Under the pieces are notes generated by a model that was not told the DNA's origin, ran no database searches, and was given only the letters and a program-made list of their open reading frames with translations. From Zestomicrobium sp964482405 (lineage in GTDB: Archaea; Thermoproteota; Thermoprotei_A; Sulfolobales; NBVN01), in assembly GCA_964482405.1 (NCBI GenBank), contig CAYZXH010000013.1:1-35865 (forward strand): a stretch of 35,865 nucleotides of DNA. Reading direction: 5' to 3'. The position numbers were made by a program, and so were the translations under genes. Of this stretch, positions 7,813 to 16,880 are shown in pieces (position 1 is the stretch's first letter; each line of letters starts with the position of its first letter).

Positions 7813-8961
7813 TTAGCCGAATATTGCTGTTTCTTTTAGTAGTTTGCCTTCTTGGAATCTTTCTAGTCTTAGTTGTTTTGTTTCTGGTAGTTTTGGTTTG
7901 CCTTCTAGTATTATGTTTTTGATTTCCTCGCCTATTATTGGGGCCATCATGTATCCGTGTCCGCTGAATCCTGTTGCGATGATTATGTTTTCTGTGTTGG
8001 GGGTTGTGCCTACTATTGGGTGGTGGTCTGGTGTTGTTTCGTAGTACCCTATCCATACCCTGAGTAGGTTTGCCCCGAGTATTTGTGGGAAGTATTTAGA
8101 CATTATGGTTACTGCTTTCTTGAGGTATCCGTACCTGAGTGTCGTGTCATCTTCTGGTACTGGGTATTCAGTCCCTATCAGGAGGCTTCCTGACTCGTGC
8201 TGGATTATGTATGAGCCGGAAGCCTTATGTATGGTTAGCGGTTTAATGAATCGCGCGTACTTCTCCGTGACTAGGAGGTGGTGGGGGTCTTTCCTAACCG
8301 GTACCTCAACACCCACCCTACCAAGGATATCCCTACTCCAAACCCCCGCAGCAACCACCACGTACCCGCTGACCTCGACCTCCCTCCCCCCACCAACAAC
8401 TATTGAGCGAGCCCTACCACCAGAAACCCTCACGTCGGTGACTGGGGTATACTCATGTATAGCCACACCCAACCCCCTCAACACCCTCCTCACAGACCAC
8501 AAGAACTTGAGGGGAGACGCCTTCCCAGCCACAGGATCGTAAAGCGCTGCCAAAACATCATTTAACTCTATGGGCACAACCCCCCTAACCTCATCCCTCT
8601 CGAGAATACGGGTCGGGACACCCAGACTATTCTGGTAAGCCGATAACCTCCTATGAATCTCCACCGACTCCTCCGTAGTCAGCAACCACAGGTAACCGTC
8701 TTGAGAAAATTCCAACCCACTAATCTCCTCCCTCAGAGACAACCACCTACTTATAGACTCCCTCATCAACCTCACGTGAACCTCTGACGCGAACGAAGCC
8801 CTAACACCGCCCGCACACCTACCAGTACTCCCGAAACCCAAGTACCTACCCTCAAACAAGTGTATGTTCTTAACACCCTCCCTAGCCAAGTAGTAAGCAG
8901 TCATAAGACCTGTCGAGCCACCACCTACTATAGCTACCTCAACCGATTGCTTAGCAACCAA
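7813..8961 (-). CDS. pdhB: FAD-dependent amine oxidoreductase, beta subunit of a proline-dehydrogenase-type complex
   Basis: The 382-residue protein is a DAO-family flavoenzyme: the N-terminal dinucleotide fold VEVAIVGGGSTGLMTAYYLA is at residues 6-25 and the C-terminal FAD-contact segment (YETTPDHHPIVGTT, then TGFSGHGYMMAPIIGE) is near 310-345. In archaeal dye-linked L-proline dehydrogenase this subunit oxidises the amino acid. It is the last of four co-oriented genes, with subunits of about 52, 19, 10 and 42 kDa, which resemble the four-subunit PDH2 complex of Thermococcales in size and order. Sarcosine, glycine or D-hydroxyproline oxidising relatives have the same architecture, so the substrate is not settled. 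Confidence 0.75.
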   Translation of the reverse strand: MVAKQSVEVAIVGGGSTGLMTAYYLAREGVKNIHLFEGRYLGFGSTGRCAGGVRASFASEVHVRLMRESISRWLSLREEISGLEFSQDGYLWLLTTEESVEIHRRLSAYQNSLGVPTRILERDEVRGVVPIELNDVLAALYDPVAGKASPLKFLWSVRRVLRGLGVAIHEYTPVTDVRVSGGRARSIVVGGGREVEVSGYVVVAAGVWSRDILGRVGVEVPVRKDPHHLLVTEKYARFIKPLTIHKASGSYIIQHESGSLLIGTEYPVPEDDTTLRYGYLKKAVTIMSKYFPQILGANLLRVWIGYYETTPDHHPIVGTTPNTENIIIATGFSGHGYMMAPIIGEEIKNIILEGKPKLPETKQLRLERFQEGKLLKETAIFG

Positions 8962-8970
8962 CCCCTCAAC

Positions 8971-9249
8971 TCACCCCTCCCTAAACACGTACAGAGGTAT
9001 CGGCTTCAGAGGAGGTCTCGAGGGAGGAACACTCAACTCCTCATCACTCTTACCCTTAGCGACACCCCCGAAGAGCTGGGGGTACATACGCAGTATCGTA
9101 TTTACGCAGTAACGACCACCGCAAGGACCCATACCAATCCTAAGCCTCCTCTTAAGAGTTTCCAAGTCCCTAATCCCCTCCTCCTCAATCACCCTCCGAA
9201 CCTCCTCTAACGTTACCTCCTCACAAATACAGAGGAGCTTCACCATCAC
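8971..9249 (-). CDS. pdhX: BFD-like [2Fe-2S] protein, small subunit of the dehydrogenase
   Basis: The 92-residue protein has cysteines at 7, 9, 43 and 48 (CIC at the start, GPCGGRYC later), the C-x-C ... C-x4-C pattern of bacterioferritin-associated-ferredoxin-like [2Fe-2S] domains. Such domains are fused or separate in HcnA/B/C-type and proline dehydrogenase complexes and pass electrons between flavin subunits. It overlaps pdhF by 4 nt and ends 9 nt before pdhB, so it is tightly coupled. The proline-rich C-terminus after residue 72 looks disordered. The subunit role is inferred from operon order. Confidence 0.75.
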   Translation of the reverse strand: MMVKLLCICEEVTLEEVRRVIEEEGIRDLETLKRRLRIGMGPCGGRYCVNTILRMYPQLFGGVAKGKSDEELSVPPSRPPLKPIPLYVFREG

Positions 9250-9779
9250 TTAACCACCCTAACAGCCCTCACCACCATAACTAAATCCTTAGGAACCGAG
9301 ACCGTGACCACCCAAGACCTAGTCACCCTATCTCTGTAAACCCTCGTCACCACACCCACACCCACCCCCCTCCCCTCACGATCCAAGAGCAAGACCTCAT
9401 CACCCACCGACGGGGCGGGAAGCAACTCATGAGGTAGCGTGACGTAACCTACACTACCCTCCCTCGACACATCCACGACAAACACCGCTAACCCAGGACA
9501 CCGCCCAACACACACCCCGCAACCAGTGCATTTACTGAAGTCTATTCTAGGCAAGTCAGTTATCTTGTTTTTAGTAACGGCGTTGAACGGGCATGAGAAT
9601 ACACACACGTTACACGGAATCTCCTCAACACACTCGTAGATAGCTACAGGCCCCCTACGTAACCGCTCCTCACTCGGCACGTACCCCATCCCAGCCAGCG
9701 TGTCTACATCAACCACGCCCGACTCCTTAAAGTGCTTCAAGCAGTCACACCCCCGCAAGGCAGGATAGATAGCTGCCAA
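9246..9779 (-). CDS. pdhF: Ferredoxin-like subunit with two [4Fe-4S] clusters
   Basis: The longest form has 177 residues. Cluster cysteines are C50, C56, C59 and C63 (ending CPF) and C84, C87, C90 and C94 (ending CPG); the second is a textbook CxxCxxCxxxCP. It probably transfers electrons from the flavin subunits. The start is doubtful: TTG at 9779 overlaps pdhA by 43 nt and its GGAGGGG touches the codon, whereas GTG at 9716 (residue 22) follows AAGGAG by 7 nt and begins 20 nt after the pdhA stop. I favour 9716, which removes the extra cysteines C11 and C13. The C-terminal half (about 115-177) looks like a small beta-barrel. Confidence 0.75.
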   Translation of the reverse strand: MAAIYPALRGCDCLKHFKESGVVDVDTLAGMGYVPSEERLRRGPVAIYECVEEIPCNVCVFSCPFNAVTKNKITDLPRIDFSKCTGCGVCVGRCPGLAVFVVDVSREGSVGYVTLPHELLPAPSVGDEVLLLDREGRGVGVGVVTRVYRDRVTRSWVVTVSVPKDLVMVVRAVRVVK

Positions 9780-11167
9780 CCCCTCCTAACCTTCTCACTA
9801 ACCGGAGCTGACCTATACTCATGAAGCATTCTCAGAAGACTCTCCCTCCTAGCCAGGTACTCCTCCCTCCCACCATGAGCTTTAATCAGTATGGAGTAAC
9901 CAGCAATCCACCCCTCAATGAAAGCCGTGGTCGCCTCCTCAATCGCGGCCAGATCCCCGGCAACGAAGACATTCTCAACAGAGGTCTCCATATAAGGAGT
10001 TTTCAGAGGAACCAAGCCCCCGAGATCCGGCACGTATCTCGTTGCCGCCCCAAACTGCCTAACCAACTCCACGTTAGGAGTTAACCCAACAGCTAACAAC
10101 ACCGTGTCCACCCTAATGGATCTCTCCGTACCCCCCACAACATTCCAGTTCTCATCAACACGCGCTATGACAGCCTCCTCAACCCTCTGAGTACCTTTAA
10201 CACCTACTATGGTGTGACTCGTCAATATCGGCACCCCATACCTCCTTATCTTAGCCGCGTGAACAAACCAACCACCAATCCTCGGCAAAGCCTCAACAAC
10301 CGCCTTAACCTCAGCCCCCGCTTGAAGTAACTGATACGATATTATCAACCCAACATTACCTGAACCCACCACCAAGACCTCGTTACCCGGCTTAACACCC
10401 CAGACATTCATTAAGGTCTGAGCACCACCAGCCCCCATAACCCCCGGTAAGTCGTTATTCTCGAACACTAGGTGGTTCTCGTACGCGCCGGCCGCGATCA
10501 CCACATACTTAGGCCTTATCAAGTACCTCGCATCATCACTAACTGCTAGAACCCCTTCCTTAAAAACCCCTACCACCGTAGCACCACTCAATATCCTCAG
10601 ATTAGAACACTTACTCAGCTTACTAGAGTATTCCTCAGCTATCTCAAAACCTCTCTTACCAGCGAATAATTCCTTAGAACCGAAGAAGATGTGTGTCTGC
10701 TTTATTAACTGACCCCCAAGCCTTATCTGATCATCCACGAGCACCACGCTGAGGTCCGTATTACATAATACCTCAGCTGAAGCCATCCCGGCAGGCCCCC
10801 CACCAACAATCAACACGTCAGTAACTATCTCCTCACTAACCAACCTCCTCTCACACCTACTGACCTCCGGAAGACCCTCAATCCTCTCAACCCTCATACC
10901 ATCCTCAGCAGGCGTAACACACGAACGCGTCGGAAACCCGTTAACCCTAACAATACATGAACCACACCTACCGACCATGCAGAAAACAGCTCTAGGCCTC
11001 CTCAAAACAGGCGACAACCTGAAGACATCCACCCCCGCAGCATAGATCGCGGCAGCCAGAGACTCACCCTCGAAAGCCCTTACGGGCACACCCTCAAAAA
11101 ATATGGTTATCTCCCTACCACGCTTAAACTCAAGTATCGGGTGTGCGTATATCCTCCTATCCACCAA
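9737..11167 (-). CDS. pdhA: FAD/NAD(P)-dependent oxidoreductase with N-terminal [2Fe-2S] domain, alpha subunit
   Basis: The 476-residue protein starts with a Fer2-type domain (FCMVGRCGSC, with C63, C68, C71 and C83), then a first FAD fold (VGGGPAGMAS from 121) and a second nucleotide fold (VVGSGNVG at 266-273). This is the architecture of the alpha subunit of dye-linked proline dehydrogenase and of HcnA-HcnB-like oxidoreductases; in the archaeal complex it is the NADH-dye oxidoreductase side. It is the first gene of the operon and starts at TTG 11167, back to back with the acyl-CoA synthetase gene across an AT-rich 88-bp region. Substrate assignment for the complex is by family only. Confidence 0.75.
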   Translation of the reverse strand: MVDRRIYAHPILEFKRGREITIFFEGVPVRAFEGESLAAAIYAAGVDVFRLSPVLRRPRAVFCMVGRCGSCIVRVNGFPTRSCVTPAEDGMRVERIEGLPEVSRCERRLVSEEIVTDVLIVGGGPAGMASAEVLCNTDLSVVLVDDQIRLGGQLIKQTHIFFGSKELFAGKRGFEIAEEYSSKLSKCSNLRILSGATVVGVFKEGVLAVSDDARYLIRPKYVVIAAGAYENHLVFENNDLPGVMGAGGAQTLMNVWGVKPGNEVLVVGSGNVGLIISYQLLQAGAEVKAVVEALPRIGGWFVHAAKIRRYGVPILTSHTIVGVKGTQRVEEAVIARVDENWNVVGGTERSIRVDTVLLAVGLTPNVELVRQFGAATRYVPDLGGLVPLKTPYMETSVENVFVAGDLAAIEEATTAFIEGWIAGYSILIKAHGGREEYLARRESLLRMLHEYRSAPVSEKVRRGWQLSILPCGGVTA

Positions 11168-11255
11168 AACACATCAACCAATAAGGTAAATCTCACGAGA
11201 AAATAAAAAATATTTTAGCATTCATCAAAAGAAGATGTGGTGAGGTGCCATATCA

Positions 11256-12683
11256 TTGAGGGAGGCGGGAAAACCCAACCTAACACATTTCTTCAAGCCC
11301 GGAGCGGTAGCAGTGGTAGGGGCTTCAGTAACCGAAGGCACCGTAGGCAAGGCGATAATGGTGAACTTAGTGAGGGAATTCAAGGGCGTGATATACCCGG
11401 TCAACCCGAAGTACGAGGAAATCTTCGGTTTAAGAACCTACAAATCATGCAGGGAACTCCCGGAAGCGCCGGACCTGGCCGTAATCGCCGTGCCAGCTAA
11501 GGCAGTACCTCAAGTAATCGAGGAGTGCGGGGGTAGGGGGACTAAAGCAGCTATAGTGATAAGCGCTGGCTTCAAGGAGGTAGGTCCTGAAGGCGAGAAA
11601 CTAGAGAAGGCGTTGGTTGAGGCAGCTAGGAAGTACGGGGTCAGGGTAATAGGACCTAACTGCCTGGGAGTCTACGACGCTCACTCAAGACTCAACACGA
11701 TATTCAACCCGCCGGACAGGCAGAAAACACCCCCGCCAGGAAACGTGGCCTTCCTCTCACAGTCAGGCGCGTTAGGCGCGGCAATCCTAGACTGGCTAGC
11801 AGAATACAACATCGGAATGAGTAAGTTCGTGAGCTACGGGAACGCCGCCGACGTGAAGGAATGGGAACTCATAGAATACCTGGTTGAGGACCCTGAAACC
11901 AAGGTCATAATGATGTATATTGAGGGAGTTGAGGACGGCAGAAGCTTACTTAAAGCGGTGAGGAAAGCCACGCTGGCCGGAAAGCCCGTCATAGTTTTGA
12001 AGGCCGGCAAATCCGAGAGAGGTATTAGAGCAGTATCATCACACACAGGATCCCTCGCAGGCTCCTACAAAGTCTACGAAGCCGGTCTAACACAGAACGG
12101 CGCACTAGTAGTTAACGAGCTAGACGAGTTCATCCTAGCCACCAAAGCACTCAGCTGGCTACCGCCCCCGCAAGGCGATAGAGTAGCCATAGTAACGAAC
12201 GGCGGAGGCGCCGGAGTCCTGACAACAGACGCCGTAGAACTCCTAGGCCTGCAACTCGCCGAATTATCTGAGGAAACGAAGAATTATTTGAGGAGTAAGC
12301 TACCCCCGGCAGCCTCACTAAACAACCCCGTAGACATACTCGGCGACGCACCACCCGAGAGATACGAGGTAGCTATGGAGGCGGTTATGAGGGACGAGAA
12401 CGTCGACTTAATAATAGTTATAGGTATAATGCAGTCACCGGCGTTCAAGCCCGTGGAAGTACTCGCGAACATGAAGAGATTGCTGAGCGAGTACAGGAAA
12501 CCGATGATCTTCGTAGCCCCGGGCGGGGAATACACCGTGAGTAACTTGAAGAAGATAGAGTCTGAAGCCAAGATACCCACATTTAAGTCTCCTGAAGAAG
12601 CCGCTAAGGCCTACTACTTCTTCACGAGCTGGTATAAGAACTACAAAACCCTGAAAACACTGTCCGAGAGTAACCCAGGATAA
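11256..12683 (+). CDS. acdA: Acyl/acetyl-CoA synthetase (ADP-forming), alpha subunit
   Basis: The 475-residue protein shows a CoA-binding domain (VAVVGASVTEGTVGKAI from 18), two succinyl-CoA-ligase-like domains and the phosphohistidine site SSHTGSLAG with H263. This enzyme makes ATP from acetyl-CoA or another acyl-CoA, ADP and phosphate, the usual final energy step of peptide and sugar fermentation in archaea. TTG at 11256 follows GGTGAGGTG (11239-11247) at 8 nt. No ATP-grasp beta subunit lies beside it, so beta must be encoded elsewhere; the protein ends where the alpha unit normally ends. The acyl preference (acetate, branched or aryl acids) cannot be read from the sequence. Confidence 0.88.
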   Translation: MREAGKPNLTHFFKPGAVAVVGASVTEGTVGKAIMVNLVREFKGVIYPVNPKYEEIFGLRTYKSCRELPEAPDLAVIAVPAKAVPQVIEECGGRGTKAAIVISAGFKEVGPEGEKLEKALVEAARKYGVRVIGPNCLGVYDAHSRLNTIFNPPDRQKTPPPGNVAFLSQSGALGAAILDWLAEYNIGMSKFVSYGNAADVKEWELIEYLVEDPETKVIMMYIEGVEDGRSLLKAVRKATLAGKPVIVLKAGKSERGIRAVSSHTGSLAGSYKVYEAGLTQNGALVVNELDEFILATKALSWLPPPQGDRVAIVTNGGGAGVLTTDAVELLGLQLAELSEETKNYLRSKLPPAASLNNPVDILGDAPPERYEVAMEAVMRDENVDLIIVIGIMQSPAFKPVEVLANMKRLLSEYRKPMIFVAPGGEYTVSNLKKIESEAKIPTFKSPEEAAKAYYFFTSWYKNYKTLKTLSESNPG

Positions 12684-12702
12684 CGAACAGCAGGTACATC
12701 AA

Positions 12703-13416
12703 ATGATAATTCAAGGAGACCTACACATCCACTCCTACGTAAGTGACGGGGAAGCAACCCCAGAAGAAATCGTTAAGTACTCTATTAAGAAAGGCCTCAA
12801 CATCATCTCGATAACCGACCACAACACTTTCTCAGGGTCTTTACTAGCGATACATAAAGTCAAAGACACTAAGAAGTTGCTCGTCATACCGGGAGCTGAG
12901 GTAAGGACTTCCTGGGGTGACGTGCTAGTTCTATGTCAGACACCTATTAAGATCTCGGTAAATCCGGTAAGGCTATGGGAGGAGGCTAGGAAAAACCACT
13001 GCCTACTAATACCCGCACACCCACTCGATATCCTGAGGCTGGGTATAGGCGCTAGATCCAGGTATGTCTCGTTATGGGACGCTTACGAGGTATTCAATTC
13101 CTCATCAGACCCGCTAACAAACCTGATCTCCTTCCTCTACTTGAGGGATTTAGGTAAGCCAATGCTCTCTAACTCAGACGCGCACACGCTGGAGGGGATC
13201 GGGTCCTCAAGAAATATCTTCGAGGTAAGCGAGCTCAGCGTTGAGGGAGTGCTTGAAGCAATCCTCAAGAATTCCGTGAGGTTAGTCCCTACCTACTCCA
13301 TCACCTCAACTATAGCTAAACTAAGGTGGGGCGCGAGAATCAGGCGTTTCTCGAAGAACCTGAGAGAGCGTTACGAGCTCTATCTGAGGTTAGGAGGATT
13401 ACCCCCTCATCCCTAA
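12703..13416 (+). CDS. PHP-domain metal-dependent phosphoesterase
   Basis: The 237-residue protein begins with GDLHIHSYVSDG (H8 and H10) and continues with ITDHNTFSG (D39-H40), AHP and NSDAHTLEGIGSSRN, the usual metal-ligand motifs of the PHP superfamily. PHP proteins hydrolyse phosphate esters, such as nucleoside or histidinol phosphates; this group of small stand-alone archaeal members has no firm substrate. It starts 19 nt after acdA and may be cotranscribed with it. Its last 77 bp overlap, tail to tail, the end of the radical SAM gene on the other strand, so the C-terminal 25 residues of both proteins are encoded by the same DNA. Confidence 0.85.
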   Translation: MIIQGDLHIHSYVSDGEATPEEIVKYSIKKGLNIISITDHNTFSGSLLAIHKVKDTKKLLVIPGAEVRTSWGDVLVLCQTPIKISVNPVRLWEEARKNHCLLIPAHPLDILRLGIGARSRYVSLWDAYEVFNSSSDPLTNLISFLYLRDLGKPMLSNSDAHTLEGIGSSRNIFEVSELSVEGVLEAILKNSVRLVPTYSITSTIAKLRWGARIRRFSKNLRERYELYLRLGGLPPHP

Positions 13417-14659
13417 GCCTCAGCAACTCCCTCACAGCCCTCTCCTGACTCAACCAATTCCCGCGCGCCCTACCACTACCGATCAACCTCATCAACTCAA
13501 TCCTCAACCATTGCGGGATCTCTGAAGGGTTCCTCAGCGCGTACGGGGTCCCCGGCAAAGGTATGAAGTAGTGGATGCGGATCTTCCCACCCATACTAAT
13601 CACCTTCCTCATATGCTCGATCGTTAACTGCTTATCCTCTAAGGTCTCGTCAGGCAACCCAATAATGTAGTCAACCTCAGCCGTCAAGCCAGCACCCCCG
13701 AGCGCTTCCAGAGCGTTCAAGACATCCTCAGACGAATGACCCCTCCTAATCCTCCTCAGTAACTCGTCAGAACCTGACTGAGCCCCTATATTGACTCTCT
13801 CGTTATCGACGTGCGCCTTCAAGAACCTAGCTACCTCACGATCAATCCTCTCAGGCCTAATCTCCGACGGGAAGGTGCCGAAGTATACCCTCCCACCCAA
13901 GCGTCTTAAACTACCTAACTCAGTCAAGAGCTCGTGGAAGCCCTGACCCGCCCCAGGATCCCCGTAAGAGAGCGCGTCAGGAGTTATGAATCTCAGATCC
14001 TTAATCCCCCTGCTTAGCAGGTACCTACACCAGAATACCACGTTCTCCACACTCCTATGCCTAACCCTAACGGTATGTACGTAGCTGACTTGACAGAAGC
14101 TACATGAGTGGAGGCAACCCCTAGTTATCTCCACAGGGTTGAATAAGCCAAGTCTTGGTGAGAATGGCGGGTACTTATCTAACTCACTAGTAAACCCCCT
14201 ACCCCTAAACACGAACTTACCGGAGTCAAGGTAGAAAACCCCGGTAACGCTTGAGGGATCCCTCTCACCAAACCCTAACTCAATTAACTGCGGGAGCACG
14301 TCCTCCACCTCACCTAAGAAAGCATAATTAAAACCTAGTGAGACCACAGTACCGAAAGGATCCCCGGTCGCGTGAGGACCTCCCGCAATACTCACGACAC
14401 CTAAGTCACGCAACTTCTCATTGATTTCAGCGATTTTCTTATGCTTCGTTAAGAGATCTGTGGTAAGTAGTGTTTGTATGTACGCAACCCTCGAGTACTT
14501 AACCCTAAGCTCGTTGATCGTGCTCAGCAAGTTATCTAGTGAGACTAGGTAGAAGTCCACGTCCTTGAGTAGCCCGTGCTCCTCAGCAGCACCCAGTAGT
14601 ACGTGCACACTATACTTAACGTCTCTCCAATACCCTACTACTACAGCTTTCCTCCTCAT
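13340..14659 (-). CDS. Radical SAM protein with B12-binding-like N-terminal domain
   Basis: The 439-residue protein has an N-terminal Rossmann-like region (residues 1-125, including SIAGGPHATGDP) of the cobalamin-binding type, then the radical SAM centre RGCLHSCSFCQ with C182, C186 and C189 binding the [4Fe-4S] cluster, and a long C-terminal TIM-barrel part (FITPDALSYG; VNIGAQSGSDELLRRIRRGH; VDYIIGLPDET). It resembles the archaeal group typified by Methanocaldococcus MJ1487; the reaction is unknown. Relatives include methylthiotransferases and methyltransferases. The ATG at 14659 has no good ribosome site. Candidate TATA boxes lie on this strand near 14725 and 14738, giving a 40-53 nt leader. 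Confidence 0.82.
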   Translation of the reverse strand: MRRKAVVVGYWRDVKYSVHVLLGAAEEHGLLKDVDFYLVSLDNLLSTINELRVKYSRVAYIQTLLTTDLLTKHKKIAEINEKLRDLGVVSIAGGPHATGDPFGTVVSLGFNYAFLGEVEDVLPQLIELGFGERDPSSVTGVFYLDSGKFVFRGRGFTSELDKYPPFSPRLGLFNPVEITRGCLHSCSFCQVSYVHTVRVRHRSVENVVFWCRYLLSRGIKDLRFITPDALSYGDPGAGQGFHELLTELGSLRRLGGRVYFGTFPSEIRPERIDREVARFLKAHVDNERVNIGAQSGSDELLRRIRRGHSSEDVLNALEALGGAGLTAEVDYIIGLPDETLEDKQLTIEHMRKVISMGGKIRIHYFIPLPGTPYALRNPSEIPQWLRIELMRLIGSGRARGNWLSQERAVRELLRLRDEGVILLTSDRARNALSGSSRNA

Positions 14660-14765
14660 TTCCGAGAACCTGTCATACCACCACGTGATCTCCGCGGATT
14701 CCTAGCACTCAGCACCATTATTTAGTTATTTAGATCTTTTAAGTATTAGAGTAAGGTTGAGTTAA

Positions 14766-16880
14766 TTGCGTGTCGAGGAACTGAGACTCCCCGACGACGT
14801 CGTAGAAGCTTTGAAGAAGAGAGGGATAACCACGCTCACACCCCCTCAAGCAGAGGCTGTTAAGAAGGGCTTGCTTGAGGGGCGTTCCCTAGTAGTGGTA
14901 GCTCCCACAGCCAGCGGCAAGACACTCATCGGGGAGCTAGCTCTGATTAACACGTGGCTTAACGAGGGTAAGGGGGTTTACGTATCGCCCCTGAAAGCGC
15001 TGGCGGAGGAGAAGCACGAGGAGTTCAGGTTTTGGAGTAGCTTAGGGGTTAAGGTAGGCATAACCACGGGCGATTACGACAACCCGGGCGAGGAGCTCAG
15101 GAAGTATGACTGGATAGTAGCTACCTACGAGAGGATGGACTCCATCTTCAGGCTTAAGCCTTCCTGGCTCAGCGAGGTGAAGACTATAGTGATAGACGAG
15201 CTACACATGGTTGGTGACGAGGACAGGGGACCCATAGTTGAGTTACTGGCCGTCAGATCACTCCTCGACAACCTGCAGATCGTTGGGCTCTCAGCGACGG
15301 TGGGGGAACCCCAAATACTTAGTGAGTGGCTGGGCTCAGAGCTAGTCGTTAGTGATTGGCGCCCGGTAAAGCTAATCGAGGGCTTCTACCTATCTAGGAA
15401 AAACCTCATAGTCTTCTCCGACGGACGCTTAGAGGAAGTGCAGAGGAAGCAGACCCTACCACAACACTGCTACGCGAAGGCCGTAAACGAGGATTACCAG
15501 CTACTAATCTTCGTGCAGGCTAGGAAGAAAGCCGAGGAGCTCTCGTCGAAGCTAGCTTCACTAAACCTAGAAGAGATACCTGAGACCAAAGACTTAGTCA
15601 GGGAGCTGGAGTCTTCCGAAGCACCTAGAACGGAGGTTGAGTCCCTATCTAAGGTGGTTTCGAGAGGGCTCGCGTACCACCACGCAGGGCTCTCCCTAGC
15701 CTCCAGGAAAATAATAGAGAAAGGGTTTAGGAACAGGATCCTCAGAGCAGTCGTGGCCACACCCACTCTAGCTGCCGGCATAAACCTCCCCGCTAGGAGG
15801 GTGGTGGTCTACACTAGGAGATTCGAGGGCTTCCTAAAACCTATTACGGTAGCGGAATTCAAGCAGATGGCTGGGAGAGCCGGCAGACCCCAGTACGACC
15901 CCTACGGGGAAGCAATAGTTGCTGACGTGTCCTCGGAGGAGGAGGGGTGGGCCTACGTGTTAGGCAGGCCGGAACCCGTCAAGTCCGCGCTACTGCAGGA
16001 TAGGGCAGTAAGGATCAGTACCCTAGCCTTAATAGCTTCAGGAGATGCGAGAACGCCTGAAGACCTCGTCAACATCTTCGAGAAGACCTTAGCATGCTTT
16101 ATGAGTGGTAAGAAAATCGGTATCAGCATGGTTAGATACGGACTGAGGTTACTGAGAGATGAGGGGATGATTGAGGAAAGCGGTTCCTTACTAAGAGCTA
16201 CTAAGCTAGGAGCTACCGTATCGAGGATGTACATAGACCCGCTCACAGCAGTCATAATACTCAACGATCTAAGGAAAATCATAACTGCCAAACCCCTCTA
16301 CTACCTAACACTAATAGCTCTAACCCCCGACTTCGGCAGAGCAAGAATAACGAATTACCGAGCATACTCCACTGAAGCACGCTCCTCACTCACCATGGGC
16401 TTAATCCCCGAACCCCCTGAGGACGTAGAGGAGATAGGGTACTATGATTGGTTACGCGCCTACAAGATAGGCAAGATACTCAACGAGTGGATCGAGGAAG
16501 TCCCTGAAGACGAGATACTGAGTAGGCACGGCATCGGGTCCGGAGACCTGAGGGTCTTGGTGGAGACCGGTGAATGGCTAACCTACGCAGCATCCAAGGT
16601 ATGTGACGTAGCCGGCTTAAGAGAGCATTCTAGGAGACTTGAGGTACTGAGTGCTAGAGTAAGTTACGGGATTAAGGAAGAATTACTTGACTTAGTTCGT
16701 GTTAGGGGTGTTGGGAGGGTGAGAGCACGTGTCCTCTACGATCACGGGATTAAGACCGTTGAGGAACTCGCCTCCGCAGATCCCTCCAAGATAGCTAACC
16801 TCAAGAGCTTCGGACCTAAGGTAGCGAGCAACATAATTGAGGAAGCTAGGAAACTCGCTGAGTTCACGAAGAGAGGGTAG
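14766..16880 (+). CDS. hel308: ATP-dependent DNA helicase Hel308
   Basis: The 704-residue Ski2-like helicase has the Q-motif region TLTPPQAEAV (23-32), Walker A APTASGKT (46-53), DELH (144-147), SAT (176-178), ATPTLAAGINLPARR (331-345) and QMAGRAGRPQYD (367-378). The C-terminus holds a helix-hairpin-helix region (VRGVGRVRARVLYDHGI), as in Hel308. It unwinds lagging-strand forks and acts in fork repair. TTG at 14766 is about 26 nt from a TATA-like TTTTAAGTA (14737-14745), so the message may be leaderless. Its end overlaps the end of pheT by 17 bp. Confidence 0.96.
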   Translation: MRVEELRLPDDVVEALKKRGITTLTPPQAEAVKKGLLEGRSLVVVAPTASGKTLIGELALINTWLNEGKGVYVSPLKALAEEKHEEFRFWSSLGVKVGITTGDYDNPGEELRKYDWIVATYERMDSIFRLKPSWLSEVKTIVIDELHMVGDEDRGPIVELLAVRSLLDNLQIVGLSATVGEPQILSEWLGSELVVSDWRPVKLIEGFYLSRKNLIVFSDGRLEEVQRKQTLPQHCYAKAVNEDYQLLIFVQARKKAEELSSKLASLNLEEIPETKDLVRELESSEAPRTEVESLSKVVSRGLAYHHAGLSLASRKIIEKGFRNRILRAVVATPTLAAGINLPARRVVVYTRRFEGFLKPITVAEFKQMAGRAGRPQYDPYGEAIVADVSSEEEGWAYVLGRPEPVKSALLQDRAVRISTLALIASGDARTPEDLVNIFEKTLACFMSGKKIGISMVRYGLRLLRDEGMIEESGSLLRATKLGATVSRMYIDPLTAVIILNDLRKIITAKPLYYLTLIALTPDFGRARITNYRAYSTEARSSLTMGLIPEPPEDVEEIGYYDWLRAYKIGKILNEWIEEVPEDEILSRHGIGSGDLRVLVETGEWLTYAASKVCDVAGLREHSRRLEVLSARVSYGIKEELLDLVRVRGVGRVRARVLYDHGIKTVEELASADPSKIANLKSFGPKVASNIIEEARKLAEFTKRG

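Noticed and set aside
7691..8056. Arg/Asn/Thr-rich minus-strand reading frame of 121 codons overlapping the last repeat of the mini-array and pdhB
   Set aside because: Its composition is that of a frame-shifted reading of pdhB and CRISPR DNA, with no ribosome site.
14660..14700. Possible C/D box or structured RNA in the leader of the radical SAM gene
   Set aside because: There is no proper RTGATGA and CTGA pair at suitable spacing; the sequence only contains a short CCGCGG palindrome.
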